The notes: generated by a model not told the origin, from the sequence alone. 64,000 bases of DNA from Ruegeria spongiae (GCF_023502395.1 NZ_JAMFMB010000003.1:124001-188000), one strand, 5' to 3'; shown: positions 18,445 to 28,017, numbered from the stretch's first letter. Program-made: numbers and translations.

Positions 18445-20046
18445 ATGGACGGGAGGACCTACGACTACAAGCTGTTCACGCGCAGCGATTTCAGCGCCTT
18501 CTGGGCGCTGTTCACCGACAACCTTGTCAATCTGCTGATCCTGTCCGGGGTCTGCCAATTCGTGTTTCAGATGCCTGCCGAGATTGTTTTCGGCCGCATC
18601 GTTCCGGGCGCTGCCATCGCCATTCTGGCCGGTGTCGCCGTCTATACCTACATGGCCAAATGGGCGGCAAAGACGCAGGGCAAGGATGTGACCGCCCTGC
18701 CCTATGGCATCTCGACACCGGTGATGTTCGTCTATCTTTTTGGCGTGATCGGACCGATCTATTGGGCAACGCAGGACCCGCTTCTGGCCTGGCAGGTCGG
18801 CATCGGCGCGGGTTTCATGGGTGGCATCGTTGCGGCGCTTGGCGCCATTGTCGGCCCGTTTCTCAAACGCATCACACCGCGCGCGGGGATGCTGGGCACG
18901 CTCTGCGGCATCGCGCTGGTCTTCATCGGATCGGTTCCGCTCGCAGAGATCTTCGAGCATCCGATCATCGGCTTCACGTCGCTGCTCTTCATCCTGTGGG
19001 GGCTGATCGGACGGTTTCGCCTGCCGGGCAACATTCCTGCGGGCCTTGTTGCCATTGGCGCAGGTACAATCATCGCGATCGCTTTGGGAGAGTCCAAGAT
19101 TGACGTCAGCGGCATCGGGTTCTACCCGCCCATTCCCTATTTTGGCGATCTGATCGTCGGTGTGCAGTATCTGTTTGCCAATCCCGAGCTGTTCCTCGTG
19201 CTGATCCCGGTACAGATCTACAACTTCATCGAGACAATGAACAACGTGGAATCCGCCGAAGCCGCAGGCGATCACTATCCGGTTGGCCTGTGCCAGGTCA
19301 CGGATGGTGCGGGCACCATGATCGGCGCCCTGTTCGGCTCACCCTTCCCGACGACGGTCTATATAGGGCATCCGGCCTATAAGCGTCTGGACGCGCATGC
19401 TGGCTATATCGTGGGGGTCGCCCTTGTGATCGCTGCTGCGGCCTTCCTTGGGTTCCTGTCTTTTCTGGCGGGCCTCATTCCTATCGCCGCCGCTGCCCCG
19501 GTTCTGGTCTTCGTGTCGGTCAGCCTGATCACCAACACCGCCTGGGCGGTCAAACCACTGCACATGGCTGCCGTTTCCTTCGCCATCCTGCCGCATATCT
19601 CTGCGTTCCTGATGGTCAAATGGGGCTCACTGATGAATGCATTGCGCAGCTCTGGCGTGGAAGGTCTGCCCGCCCTTGGTGATGAGGGTCTGACGGCAGC
19701 GCTGCTCATGGAGGGCGCCCATTACGAAGGCCATCTGGCGCTCAGTCAGGGTGCCATCCTGACCGGTTTGATCTGGGGCGCAATCGTGGCGGATGTGATC
19801 GACGGGCGCTTCCGCATGGCGGGTGGTTTTGCCATCGCGGCGGCGGTGATGTCCTCGATCGGGGTGATCCATTCCTTCACGCTGCAGGCTCCGCAACTGG
19901 ACGGGATCACCATCGGCTATCTGATCATCGGGGCGTTCCTTTATGTGTACCCCATGTTCGCGCCGAAGGAAGATCTGGAGCATCGTGTCATCGTCCCTGA
20001 CGAACCCGACTTGATCGACGACGATACGCCTGCGCAACAGGCCTGA
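18445..20046 (+). CDS. NCS2/AzgA-like purine permease
   Basis: Polytopic membrane protein of 533 residues with about twelve hydrophobic segments. It resembles the xanthine/uracil/AzgA permease superfamily (for example TALPYGISTPVMF and FPTTVYIGHPAYK) but lacks the clear QNxG signature of the permease at 28018-29448. A GAGGAGGAG ribosome site precedes the ATG. The gene sits between xdhC and guaD, so uptake of xanthine, guanine or hypoxanthine is the best guess. The exact substrate and subfamily are not resolved. Confidence 0.75.
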   Translation: MDGRTYDYKLFTRSDFSAFWALFTDNLVNLLILSGVCQFVFQMPAEIVFGRIVPGAAIAILAGVAVYTYMAKWAAKTQGKDVTALPYGISTPVMFVYLFGVIGPIYWATQDPLLAWQVGIGAGFMGGIVAALGAIVGPFLKRITPRAGMLGTLCGIALVFIGSVPLAEIFEHPIIGFTSLLFILWGLIGRFRLPGNIPAGLVAIGAGTIIAIALGESKIDVSGIGFYPPIPYFGDLIVGVQYLFANPELFLVLIPVQIYNFIETMNNVESAEAAGDHYPVGLCQVTDGAGTMIGALFGSPFPTTVYIGHPAYKRLDAHAGYIVGVALVIAAAAFLGFLSFLAGLIPIAAAAPVLVFVSVSLITNTAWAVKPLHMAAVSFAILPHISAFLMVKWGSLMNALRSSGVEGLPALGDEGLTAALLMEGAHYEGHLALSQGAILTGLIWGAIVADVIDGRFRMAGGFAIAAAVMSSIGVIHSFTLQAPQLDGITIGYLIIGAFLYVYPMFAPKEDLEHRVIVPDEPDLIDDDTPAQQA

Positions 20047-20054
20047 ACACAGGC

Positions 20055-20078
20055 CGGGGCGGCACAACGACCGCCCCG
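20055..20078 (+). other. intercistronic hairpin between permease and guaD
   Basis: An 8-bp perfect stem (CGGGGCGG with CCGCCCCG) and an 8-nt loop lie 8 bases after the permease stop. No U-run follows, so read-through into guaD is expected. It may stabilise the upstream message or attenuate transcription. Confidence 0.45.
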
Positions 20079-20109
20079 ACCCCTTCCCAGTGATGCGACG
20101 AGAGCGATC

Positions 20110-21447
20110 ATGACCCAGACTGTGCTGCGCGGACGCGTGCTGACATTTCACGCCGAGCCCAACGATGGCCAAGACAACAACGCCTACAGCTACATCGAAG
20201 ATGGCGCCGTGCTGATCCGTGATGGGCTGATCCAAAAAACCGGCAGCTTTTGCGACGTGGCGGCCATGGCACCAGATGCCCCGGTCATCGACCACCGGCC
20301 ACACCTGCTGATGGCCGGTTTCATCGACACCCATCTGCATTTTCCGCAGGTTCAGGTGATTGCCTCCTGGGGATCGCAGCTGCTGGATTGGCTCAACACT
20401 TATACCTTCCCCGAAGAAACCCGCTTTGCCGACGCCGATCACAGCGCGATTATGGCCGAGAAGTTCTTCGACCAGCTGATCGCCCATGGCACCACCACGG
20501 CTGTGGCCTTCTGTTCTGTCCACAAAGCCTCGGTCTCCGCGTTTTTTCAGGAAGCCACAAAGCGCAAGCTGCGGATGCTGGGCGGCAAGGTGATGATGGA
20601 TCGCAACGCGCCCGCCGGGCTGCTGGACACGCCGCAAACAGGCTATGACGACAGCAAAGAGCTGATCGCCACATGGCATGGCACCGGACGGTCTAGCTAT
20701 GTCATCACACCGCGTTTTGCCATCACCTCAACGCCTGAACAGATGGAGATGGCGCAGGCTCTGGTACAGGAACACAGCGACTGCCATGTGCAGACCCACC
20801 TGTCCGAGAACCGCGACGAAATCGCCTATACGTTAGAGCTTTATCCGCAGGCCCGCGACTATCTGGATGTCTATCAATCCTACGGCTTGCTCGGCCCCAA
20901 AACCTTGCTCGGACACTCCATCCATCTTGAATCGCGCGAGGTCGACGCCCTGGTCGAGACCGGCGCACACCCGGTCTTTTGCCCAACCTCAAACCTGTTT
21001 CTGGGCAGCGGGCTGTTCGACAATGCCGGTCTGCGCGGGCGCGGCATCACCAATGGGATCGCAACCGATGTCGGCGCGGGCACAAGCTATTCCATGCTGC
21101 AAACCCTCAATGAAGGCTACAAGGTTCTGCAAATGCAGCGCCAGTCCCTGCATCCGCTGCAAGCCTTCCACTGGGCCACGCGCGGGAACGCCTGCGTCCT
21201 TGGGATGGAGGACAGGATCGGAACGCTCGATCCCGGCACCGAGGCCGATATCGTCGTCCTCAACGCGCGCAGCACCGAGGCGATGGCCCTGCGCATGGAC
21301 CGGGCCAGCACCTTGTCGGAAGAGTTGTTCGTCTTGCAAATGATGGGCGACGACCGGGCCATCGAAGAAGTATATGTCAACGGTACAGCGAGCAAGACAG
21401 CCCCGGCCACGCGCGCGCGCAAAGTACGGGTTCCGGAGTTTTCCTGA
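20110..21447 (+). CDS. guaD: guanine deaminase
   Basis: Zinc-dependent amidohydrolase of 445 residues that converts guanine to xanthine and ammonia, feeding xanthine dehydrogenase. The metal-binding HxH appears in GFIDTHLHFPQVQ, followed by the guanine deaminase stretch LLDWLNTYTFPEE. HVQTHLSEN gives further metal ligands, and CPTSNLFLGSGLF with TDVGAGTSYSML is typical of GuaD. It lies in the same direction as xdhABC and the permease, consistent with one purine operon. Confidence 0.93.
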   Translation: MTQTVLRGRVLTFHAEPNDGQDNNAYSYIEDGAVLIRDGLIQKTGSFCDVAAMAPDAPVIDHRPHLLMAGFIDTHLHFPQVQVIASWGSQLLDWLNTYTFPEETRFADADHSAIMAEKFFDQLIAHGTTTAVAFCSVHKASVSAFFQEATKRKLRMLGGKVMMDRNAPAGLLDTPQTGYDDSKELIATWHGTGRSSYVITPRFAITSTPEQMEMAQALVQEHSDCHVQTHLSENRDEIAYTLELYPQARDYLDVYQSYGLLGPKTLLGHSIHLESREVDALVETGAHPVFCPTSNLFLGSGLFDNAGLRGRGITNGIATDVGAGTSYSMLQTLNEGYKVLQMQRQSLHPLQAFHWATRGNACVLGMEDRIGTLDPGTEADIVVLNARSTEAMALRMDRASTLSEELFVLQMMGDDRAIEEVYVNGTASKTAPATRARKVRVPEFS

Positions 21448-21624
21448 CCCGCACCGCGCCCGTCAGTCGGGGGGTCTCGGGCGGGACCAGCATTTAACGG
21501 CAATTCAAGCAGCACGCCGGGATTATCAAGCGAATGCGAAAGGTGCTGTAACCCTGACACGGGTGGCCAGCCGGTGCCTGGCCCAACATATTTGACCCAA
21601 ACTGTACAAAAGACAGGAGCATTG

Positions 21625-22494
21625 ATGTCAACGAATTACTACTCCCCAAAAGGTGGGCATCCCGGTCAAGACCAGCTCCTGACGGATCGGGCCGTATTTA
21701 CCGATGCCTATGCGGTCATTCCAAAAGGTACGATGCGCGACATCGTGACCAGCTATCTGCCGTTCTGGGACCAGACCCGGCTTTGGGTGATCGCCCGCCC
21801 AATGAGCGGCTTTGCCGAAACCTTCTCGCAATACATCATGGAGGTTGCGCCCGACGGTGGCTCGGACCATCCCGAAGCCGACCCGGGCGCCGAAGGGGTC
21901 TTGTTTGTCGTCGAGGGCAGCGCATCCCTGAACGTGGACGGGGCCGAGCATACCCTGACCGAGGGCGGCTATGCCTATCTGCCGCCTTCGACGGATTGGA
22001 CCCTGCACAACAAATCGGACGGGATGCTTCGCTTCCACTGGATCCGCAAAGCCTATGAGATGGTGCCGGGTTTGGCGAAGCCGGATGTGATTATCGCCAA
22101 CGAGAAGGACATCGCGCCAACAATCATGCCCGACACGGATGGCAAATGGGCAACGACGCGCTTTATCGATCCAACTGATCTGCGTCACGACATGCATGTC
22201 ACCATCGTCACTTTCGAGCCCGGAGCGGTCATTCCCTTCCTGGAAACCCATGTGATGGAGCATGGTCTTTATGTGCTTGAGGGCAAAGCCGTCTACCGTC
22301 TGAACAATGACTGGGTCGAGGTGGAGGCAGGCGATTACATGTGGCTGCGCGCTTTCTGCCCGCAAGCCTGTTATGCGGGTGGACCGGGTAAATTCCGCTA
22401 TCTGCTTTACAAGGACGTCAACCGCCACATGACGCTGCGCCCGCTGGCGGGCAATGCGAAAGCAACTGCGCCCCTCAGGTCCGCGGCCGAGTAA
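21625..22494 (+). CDS. allE: (S)-ureidoglycine aminohydrolase
   Basis: Bicupin enzyme (YlbA/AllE family) of 289 residues that releases ammonia from (S)-ureidoglycine to give ureidoglycolate. Two cupin domains are visible. The first has LFVVEGSASLNVDG and GGYAYLPPSTDW; the second has THVMEHGLYVLEGKAVYRL and DYMWLRAFCPQACYAGG, with likely metal ligands. I chose the ATG at 21625, preceded by AGGAG, and not the frame opening at 21574. Its 3' end overlaps the convergent bhcR end by 20 bp. It supplies ureidoglycolate to AllA (29505-29990). Confidence 0.9.
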   Translation: MSTNYYSPKGGHPGQDQLLTDRAVFTDAYAVIPKGTMRDIVTSYLPFWDQTRLWVIARPMSGFAETFSQYIMEVAPDGGSDHPEADPGAEGVLFVVEGSASLNVDGAEHTLTEGGYAYLPPSTDWTLHNKSDGMLRFHWIRKAYEMVPGLAKPDVIIANEKDIAPTIMPDTDGKWATTRFIDPTDLRHDMHVTIVTFEPGAVIPFLETHVMEHGLYVLEGKAVYRLNNDWVEVEAGDYMWLRAFCPQACYAGGPGKFRYLLYKDVNRHMTLRPLAGNAKATAPLRSAAE

Positions 22495-23323
22495 CCTGCC
22501 CCCCGATGGCGAGCGAGAGCGCCTGTGCGGCCTCCATCACGGAGCCGCTCAGGCGCTCGATATCGTTGGTGCCGACACGACTGGTCGGGCCGGACACCGA
22601 AATCCCGGCAACCGCCTCTCCGTTCACGTCAAAAACCGGTGCCGCGATGCAGCGCATCCCAAGGTTCTTCTCTTCGCCGTCAATGGCAAACCCGGCACGA
22701 CGTACCTCTGCGAGATTGTCACGCAAGGCGGCGAGGTCGGTGATGGTGAATTCGGTGAAGGCCTCAAACGGCTTGCCCTGCAAGGTTCGGGTCAACCGCG
22801 CATCGTCCATCTCGGCCAGCAGGGCTTTGCCAATGCCCGAGGCATGCATCGGTGACAGGGTACCGGGCGGAAAGAAGGCGCGGATGTTCGCATAGGTCTC
22901 AACCTGGCTCAGAAACAGCACAGAGCCTTCTTTTTCGATCCCCAGATTGGCCGTTTCCCCGGTCTCTTCCATCAGCTTTCGCAACAGCGGTCGCGCGCAA
23001 TCGACAAGGCTTGTGCGTCTGAGAAACCGCGCCCCGATCACAAATGCCTGTGGGCCGATATGCCAGACCTGTTCGACTGGGTCGAATTCAACGAGGCCCC
23101 TCCCCTCGAGCGTGACGAGCACCCGATACACCGTCGCCGGAGATTGCCCCATCTCGGCAGAGATCACCGTCAGCGCCTTGCCCTGCGCCTCGCTCAGGAA
23201 CTCGAAAACCTCCATCGCGCGATCAAGGGATTTGATCGTGTTCTGCGCGGTCTTGTCTTCCCAGTCGCGAGGCCTGCCGCGCGCTCTGCGGGGGCTGGAA
23301 TCGTCATTGTTTTGGGATTTCAT
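22475..23323 (-). CDS. bhcR: IclR family regulator of the beta-hydroxyaspartate cycle
   Basis: IclR-type regulator of 282 residues from the ATG at 23323, which has GAGG upstream; a longer frame opens at 23377. The N-terminal winged helix (VFEFLSEAQGKALTV, MGQSPATVYRVLVTLEGRGL) is followed by an effector domain (GIGKALLAEM, GMRCIAAPVFDVNGE, GISVSGPTSRV). It is divergent from bhcABCD. BhcR of Paracoccus denitrificans is an IclR protein in the same position that responds to glyoxylate, so the same role is assigned here. Identity as BhcR rests mainly on context. Confidence 0.88.
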   Translation of the reverse strand: MKSQNNDDSSPRRARGRPRDWEDKTAQNTIKSLDRAMEVFEFLSEAQGKALTVISAEMGQSPATVYRVLVTLEGRGLVEFDPVEQVWHIGPQAFVIGARFLRRTSLVDCARPLLRKLMEETGETANLGIEKEGSVLFLSQVETYANIRAFFPPGTLSPMHASGIGKALLAEMDDARLTRTLQGKPFEAFTEFTITDLAALRDNLAEVRRAGFAIDGEEKNLGMRCIAAPVFDVNGEAVAGISVSGPTSRVGTNDIERLSGSVMEAAQALSLAIGGQVTRPRT

Positions 23324-23351
23324 ATAAAGCCTCAGATTTTCGCGAAGAGCA

Positions 23352-23428
23352 TTTTCACAATATGAAAAACGTAACATACTGACAATAAAAAACTATTCCG
23401 TAAAAACAAAAAATGAAAAACGATTTCA
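23352..23428. promoter_or_regulatory. candidate BhcR operator pair
   Basis: The AT-rich bhcR-bhcA intergenic region holds two dyads built from the same half site. TTTTCA-N5-TGAAAA lies at 23352-23368 and TGAAA-N5-TTTCA at 23414-23428. Such 5-bp-spaced TTTCA/TGAAA palindromes fit IclR-family operators. They sit between the divergent starts, and AAGGAG for bhcA follows at 23478. Binding by BhcR is inferred. Confidence 0.6.
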
Positions 23429-23489
23429 AAAAAATATCTCAGGGTTCGGGACCACGCTAGAAACAGGGTAACGATCTAAGGAGATGGAT

Positions 23490-24680
23490 ATGAGCTTTCA
23501 AAACCCTGTTTTCATTCCGGGGCCAACCAACATCCCGGAAGCTCTGCGCAAAGCCTGCGACATGCCGACCATTGACCACCGCTCGCCGCTGTTTGGGCAG
23601 ATTCTGCACCCGGCCCGGGACGGGGTGCGCCGGGTGCTCAAAAGCGGATCAGCCGAGATCTTCATCTTTCCGTCCACCGGCACCGGTGGCTGGGAAACGG
23701 CGCTGACCAATTGTCTGAGCGCTGGTGACACGGTTCTGGCCGCGCGCAATGGCATGTTCTCGCATCGCTGGATCGACATGTGCCAGCGCCATGGTCTGGA
23801 CGTGCGGATTGTGGAGACGCCCTGGGGCGATGGCCTGCCCGCCGACCGCTACGAAGGGATTCTGACCGCCGACACGCAGCACCAGATCAAGGTCGTGCTT
23901 GCGACCCATAATGAAACCGCAACCGGTGTGAAGTCCGATATCGCTGCCGTCCGACGCGCGCTGGATGCAGCTGGTCACCCGGCTTTGCTGTTTGTTGATG
24001 GTGTGTCCTCGATCGGGTCAATGGATTTCCGGTTCGACGAATGGGGCGTTGATGTTGCCGTCACCGGGTCGCAAAAAGGCTTCATGCTGCCCGCCGGGCT
24101 TGCCATTGTCGGGTTCAGCGAAAAAGCCATGGCAGCCACCAAGACCGGCACCCTGCCCCGAACCTTCTTTGACGTGCATGACATGGCCAGGGGCTATGCC
24201 AACAACGCCTATCCCTACACGCCCGCCGTCGGCTTGCTGAACGGCCTCAACGAGGCTTGCACGATGCTATTGAGCGAAGGGCTGGACAACGTTTTTGCCC
24301 GCCACCACCGCATCGCCAGCGGCGTGCGCAAGGCGGTTTCGGCCTGGGGGATGGAGCTCTGCGCCACCAGCCCCGAGGTCTATTCGGACACGGTCAGTGC
24401 CATTCGTACGCCTGAGGGCTTCAACGCAACTGACATCGTGACCCATGCCGCCGAGACTTATGGCGTCGCCTTTGGTGTCGGTCTGGGCGAGGTCGCCGGC
24501 AAAGTGTTTCGCATCGGCCATCTGGGCAGTTTGACGGATGTGATGACCCTGAGCGGTATCGCAACAGCTGAAATGTGCATGGCTGATCTTGGCCTCGACA
24601 TCACGCTCGGCTCGGGCGTTGCCGCGGCACAGGAGTATTACCGGGGCCACCCGTCGCTCGCGCGAAAGGATGCTGCGTGA
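23490..24680 (+). CDS. bhcA: L-aspartate:glyoxylate aminotransferase
   Basis: PLP aminotransferase (class V, serine-glyoxylate type) of 396 residues. In the beta-hydroxyaspartate cycle BhcA uses aspartate as amino donor to turn glyoxylate into glycine. The PLP lysine lies in VTGSQKGFMLPAG (Lys196), and FPSTGTGGWETAL is the N-terminal cofactor loop. The ATG at 23490 has AAGGAG 6 bp upstream; an in-frame ATG at 23484 touches the ribosome site and is unlikely. bhcB starts in the stop codon. Assignment over plain serine-glyoxylate aminotransferase rests on the intact bhcABCD gene order. Confidence 0.92.
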   Translation: MSFQNPVFIPGPTNIPEALRKACDMPTIDHRSPLFGQILHPARDGVRRVLKSGSAEIFIFPSTGTGGWETALTNCLSAGDTVLAARNGMFSHRWIDMCQRHGLDVRIVETPWGDGLPADRYEGILTADTQHQIKVVLATHNETATGVKSDIAAVRRALDAAGHPALLFVDGVSSIGSMDFRFDEWGVDVAVTGSQKGFMLPAGLAIVGFSEKAMAATKTGTLPRTFFDVHDMARGYANNAYPYTPAVGLLNGLNEACTMLLSEGLDNVFARHHRIASGVRKAVSAWGMELCATSPEVYSDTVSAIRTPEGFNATDIVTHAAETYGVAFGVGLGEVAGKVFRIGHLGSLTDVMTLSGIATAEMCMADLGLDITLGSGVAAAQEYYRGHPSLARKDAA

Positions 24681-25645
24681 TGAAGGATAGCGCGATGTAT
24701 ATTCCAACCTATGACGACATGCTGGCCGCCCATACGCGAATCAGTCCCTACATCCACCGCACGCCGGTCCTGACCTCGTCATACCTGAACGAGTTGACCG
24801 GGGCGCAGCTGTTCTTCAAATGCGAGAACTTCCAGAAAGCGGCGGCGTTCAAGGTGCGCGGTGCGTCTAATGCGGTGTTCGGGCTGAGTGAGGACGAGGC
24901 CCGCAATGGTGTCTGCACACATTCTTCCGGCAACCACGCGCTTTCGCTTAGCTACGCGGCGGGTCGCCGTGGCATCCCCTGCAATGTGGTGATGCCGTGC
25001 ACCGCGCCTCAGGCCAAAAAAGACGCGGTCATCGGCTATGGCGGTACGATCACCGAGTGCGAGCCCTCGACCACCTCGCGTGAAGCGGTGTTTGCCGAGG
25101 TTCAGGCCGCGACCGGGGGCAATTTCGTGCACCCCTATAACGACCCGCGCGTGATTGCCGGTCAGGGCACCTGCAGCCGCGAGTTGATGGAGCAGACCGG
25201 TGGCGTTGACATCGTGGTTGCCCCGATCGGCGGCGGCGGCATGATCTCGGGCACCTGTCTGACCCTGTCGAACATGGCGCCGGAAACGCAGATCATCGCT
25301 GCCGAGCCTGAGCAGGCCGATGACGCCTACCGCAGCTTCAAGGCGGGTCACATCATCGCGGATGACGCGCCCGACACGATTGCCGACGGTCTGAAAGTGC
25401 CGCTCAAGGATCTGACCTGGCACTTTGTCTCGAACCACGTGAGCGACATTCTGACAGCAAGCGAGGACGAGATCGTCGAGGCCATGAAGATCACATGGAA
25501 GCGCATGAAAATCGTGATGGAGGCAAGCTCGGCGGTGCCGCTGGCCACCATTCTCAAGAACAAGGACTGGTTCGCGGGCAAGCGCGTCGGTGTCATCGTT
25601 ACTGGCGGGAATGTCGATCTGGACAGCCTGCCCTGGATCAATTGA
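24680..25645 (+). CDS. bhcB: beta-hydroxyaspartate dehydratase
   Basis: PLP enzyme of the serine/threonine dehydratase fold, 321 residues. BhcB dehydrates erythro-beta-hydroxyaspartate to iminosuccinate. The PLP lysine is in ENFQKAAAFKVRGA (Lys58), the substrate loop is SSGNHALSLS, and the phosphate-binding glycine loop is PIGGGGMISG. The ATG overlaps the bhcA stop as TGATG, so translation is coupled. A start at 24695 is possible. Context separates it from threonine dehydratase or serine racemase. Confidence 0.92.
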   Translation: MKDSAMYIPTYDDMLAAHTRISPYIHRTPVLTSSYLNELTGAQLFFKCENFQKAAAFKVRGASNAVFGLSEDEARNGVCTHSSGNHALSLSYAAGRRGIPCNVVMPCTAPQAKKDAVIGYGGTITECEPSTTSREAVFAEVQAATGGNFVHPYNDPRVIAGQGTCSRELMEQTGGVDIVVAPIGGGGMISGTCLTLSNMAPETQIIAAEPEQADDAYRSFKAGHIIADDAPDTIADGLKVPLKDLTWHFVSNHVSDILTASEDEIVEAMKITWKRMKIVMEASSAVPLATILKNKDWFAGKRVGVIVTGGNVDLDSLPWIN

Positions 25646-25659
25646 AGGGAGCCAACCCA

Positions 25660-26823
25660 ATGAACGTACAGTCAGATTTCGAAGGCCTCGAAGTGGGCTT
25701 TGACGTCCCCGCCCTGCCCGGCATGGACGAGACCGACATCCAGACTCCCTGCCTGGTGCTGGATCTGGACGCGCTGGAACGCAACATCACAAAAATGGGC
25801 GACTATGCAAAAGCCCACGGCATGCGCCACCGGGTGCATGGCAAGATGCACAAATCCGTTGATGTCGCCAAACTGCAGGAAAAACTCGGCGGCTCCGTCG
25901 GCGTGTGCTGTCAGAAAGTGTCCGAGGCCGAGGTCTTTGCCCGAGGCGGCATCAAGGATGTTCTGGTCTCCAACCAGGTAACCGACCCGATCAAGATCGA
26001 CCGGCTGGCGCGGATGCCAAAGCTGGGCGCGCGGGTTCTGTGTTGCGTGGACGATCCGGAGAACGTCGCGGCACTGTCCGCCGCTGCGGTCAAGCATGGC
26101 ACACAGATCGAAGCATTGGTCGAGATCGACTGTGGCGCAGGCCGCTGCGGTGTGACGACCACACAGCAGGTCGTCGATATTGCCAAATTGCTCGACGCCG
26201 CCGAGGGGCTGAAATTTGCGGGCATTCAGGCCTATCAGGGCGCGATGCAGCACATGGACAGCTACGAGGATCGCAAAGCCAAGCTCGACGTGGCGGTGGC
26301 GCAGGTCGCGGATGCGGTCACTGCCCTCAAGGCGCAGGGTCTGGAGTGTGATATCGTTGGCGGCGGTGGCACCGGGTCCTATTATTTTGAAAGCGCTTCG
26401 GGCGTCTATAACGAGCTTCAATGCGGCTCCTACGCGTTCATGGACGCCGATTACGGGCGCATTCTGGACAAGGACGGCAAGCGCATCGATCAGGGCGAAT
26501 GGGAGAACGCGCTGTTCATCCTGACCACCGTGATGAGCCACGCCAAAGCGGACAAGGCCATTGTCGATGCAGGTCTGAAGGCCCAATCGCTGGATAGCGG
26601 CCTGCCGACCATCTATGGCCGGGACGATGTCGAATACGTCAAATGTTCGGACGAGCATGGCGTGGTTGCCGACCCGGACGGCGTGCTCAAGGTCAATGAC
26701 AAGCTCAAGCTGGTGCCAGGCCATTGCGACCCGACTTGCAACGTTCACGACTGGTATGTCGGGGTCCGGAACGGGAAGGTTGAAACACTCTGGCCAGTCT
26801 CGGCGCGCGGCAAGGCGTACTGA
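25660..26823 (+). CDS. bhcC: beta-hydroxyaspartate aldolase
   Basis: PLP- and metal-dependent aldolase of the D-threonine aldolase/DSD fold, 387 residues. BhcC condenses glycine and glyoxylate to beta-hydroxyaspartate. The likely PLP lysine is in HRVHGKMHKS (Lys62), and the C-terminal metal site is in VPGHCDPTCN. The chosen ATG at 25660 has AAGGGA upstream and lies 14 bp after bhcB; a much longer frame reaching back into bhcB is not used. It is the committed carbon-carbon bond-forming step of the cycle. Confidence 0.93.
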   Translation: MNVQSDFEGLEVGFDVPALPGMDETDIQTPCLVLDLDALERNITKMGDYAKAHGMRHRVHGKMHKSVDVAKLQEKLGGSVGVCCQKVSEAEVFARGGIKDVLVSNQVTDPIKIDRLARMPKLGARVLCCVDDPENVAALSAAAVKHGTQIEALVEIDCGAGRCGVTTTQQVVDIAKLLDAAEGLKFAGIQAYQGAMQHMDSYEDRKAKLDVAVAQVADAVTALKAQGLECDIVGGGGTGSYYFESASGVYNELQCGSYAFMDADYGRILDKDGKRIDQGEWENALFILTTVMSHAKADKAIVDAGLKAQSLDSGLPTIYGRDDVEYVKCSDEHGVVADPDGVLKVNDKLKLVPGHCDPTCNVHDWYVGVRNGKVETLWPVSARGKAY

Positions 26824-26928
26824 ACAGCTTAGGGGATCCGGCAGGTTGCTGGATCAAGACGCCCGCGTGCAGTGGCCACCCAGGGTATGCACGCGGGCGC
26901 ACGAGTTTTTGCGACAAGGAACACACAT

Positions 26929-27894
26929 ATGCTGATCGTCCCCGAGCGCGAGATCGCTGATCTCATGACGCGCGAGGCCGCCTTTGAGGCGGTCGAAAAC
27001 GTTTTCGCGGCCATGGCCGCCGGAGACGCCTATAACTTTCCCGTGGTCCGCGAAGCCATCGGCCATGAAGACGCGCTTTATGGGTTCAAAGGCGGGTTCG
27101 ATCGGGCCGGTCTGACCCTTGGGTTGAAAGCGGGCGGATACTGGCCCAACAATCTTGAGAAGCGTCAGATCATCAACCACCAATCGACCGTATTCCTGTT
27201 CGATCCCGACACCGGCAAGGCCAAGGCCATGGTCGGCGGCAACCTGTTGACCGCGCTGCGCACGGCGGCGGCCTCTTCGGTGTCAATCAAACATCTAGCC
27301 CGTCAGGACGCCTCGGTCATCGGGATGATCGGGGCCGGTCATCAGGCGGCGTTCCAGCTGCGTTCTGCCCTGGAACAACGCGATTTCGAGAAGGTCATTG
27401 GCTGGAACTTCCACCCCGAAATGTTGCCGAACATCGAAAAAGTGGCCGCTGAGGCGGGCCTGCCCTTCGAGGCGGTGCAGCTTGACGGTATGGTCGAGGC
27501 GGAGGTCATCATCTCGATCACCTCGGCCTTCTCTCCTTCGTTGATGGCAGATCACGTGTCACCGGGCACCCACGTCGCCTGTATGGGCACCGACACCAAA
27601 GGCAAGCAGGAGGTCGAAACCGCTTTGTTGGCCAAGGCGGATGTGTTCACCGATGAGGTGGCGCAGTCCATTTCCATCGGAGAAGCCCAGCATGCAATCG
27701 CAGAAGGGCTGATCACCGAGGCGGATGTTGCCCAGCTCGGCGCGGTGATCAATGGCACCCATGCCGGGCGGAGCTCTGATGAGCAGATCACGCTGTTTGA
27801 CGGCACCGGTGTGGGTCTGCAGGACCTCGCGGTGGCGGCATCCGTGGTCGAGCTGGCAGTTGCCAAGGGCATCGCCATCGAGGTCGATTTCTGA
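26929..27894 (+). CDS. bhcD: iminosuccinate reductase
   Basis: Member of the ornithine cyclodeaminase/mu-crystallin family, 321 residues. BhcD reduces iminosuccinate to L-aspartate, which is the donor for BhcA and so closes the cycle. The NAD(P)-binding Rossmann loop GMIGAGHQAAFQLR is near the middle, preceded by ALRTAAASSVSIKHLA. The ATG at 26929 has AAGGA 8 bp upstream. A 105-bp gap separates it from bhcC. A bidirectional terminator follows the gene. Confidence 0.92.
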   Translation: MLIVPEREIADLMTREAAFEAVENVFAAMAAGDAYNFPVVREAIGHEDALYGFKGGFDRAGLTLGLKAGGYWPNNLEKRQIINHQSTVFLFDPDTGKAKAMVGGNLLTALRTAAASSVSIKHLARQDASVIGMIGAGHQAAFQLRSALEQRDFEKVIGWNFHPEMLPNIEKVAAEAGLPFEAVQLDGMVEAEVIISITSAFSPSLMADHVSPGTHVACMGTDTKGKQEVETALLAKADVFTDEVAQSISIGEAQHAIAEGLITEADVAQLGAVINGTHAGRSSDEQITLFDGTGVGLQDLAVAASVVELAVAKGIAIEVDF

Positions 27895-27920
27895 TCTGGA
27901 AAGCTATTCTGGAAAGCTAT
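27895..27920. repeat. 13-bp tandem direct repeat
   Basis: TCTGGAAAGCTAT occurs twice head-to-tail immediately after the bhcD stop codon. It looks like a small replication-slippage duplication; no role is evident. Confidence 0.8.
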
Positions 27921-27940
27921 AGGGCGAGGCCCCAACGCAA

Positions 27941-27970
27941 AAAAGCGGCACCCTTTTGGGCGCCGCTTTT
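27941..27970 (+). terminator. bidirectional intrinsic terminator
   Basis: The stem AAAAGCGGC-A-CCC / GGG-C-GCCGCTTTT encloses a TTTT loop, with one mismatch. It is flanked by A's on the left and T's on the right, so it can terminate both bhcABCD (plus strand) and the convergent permease transcript (minus strand). Confidence 0.85.
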
Positions 27971-28017
27971 CTGTTTGTCCACATGAGAGCAACGCCAGAG
28001 CATCGCACCCAACCTGC

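Noticed and set aside
25495-25659. N-terminal extension of bhcC into bhcB
   Set aside because: The ATG at 25660 has a proper ribosome site and family-like start; the extension is the bhcB sequence read out of frame.
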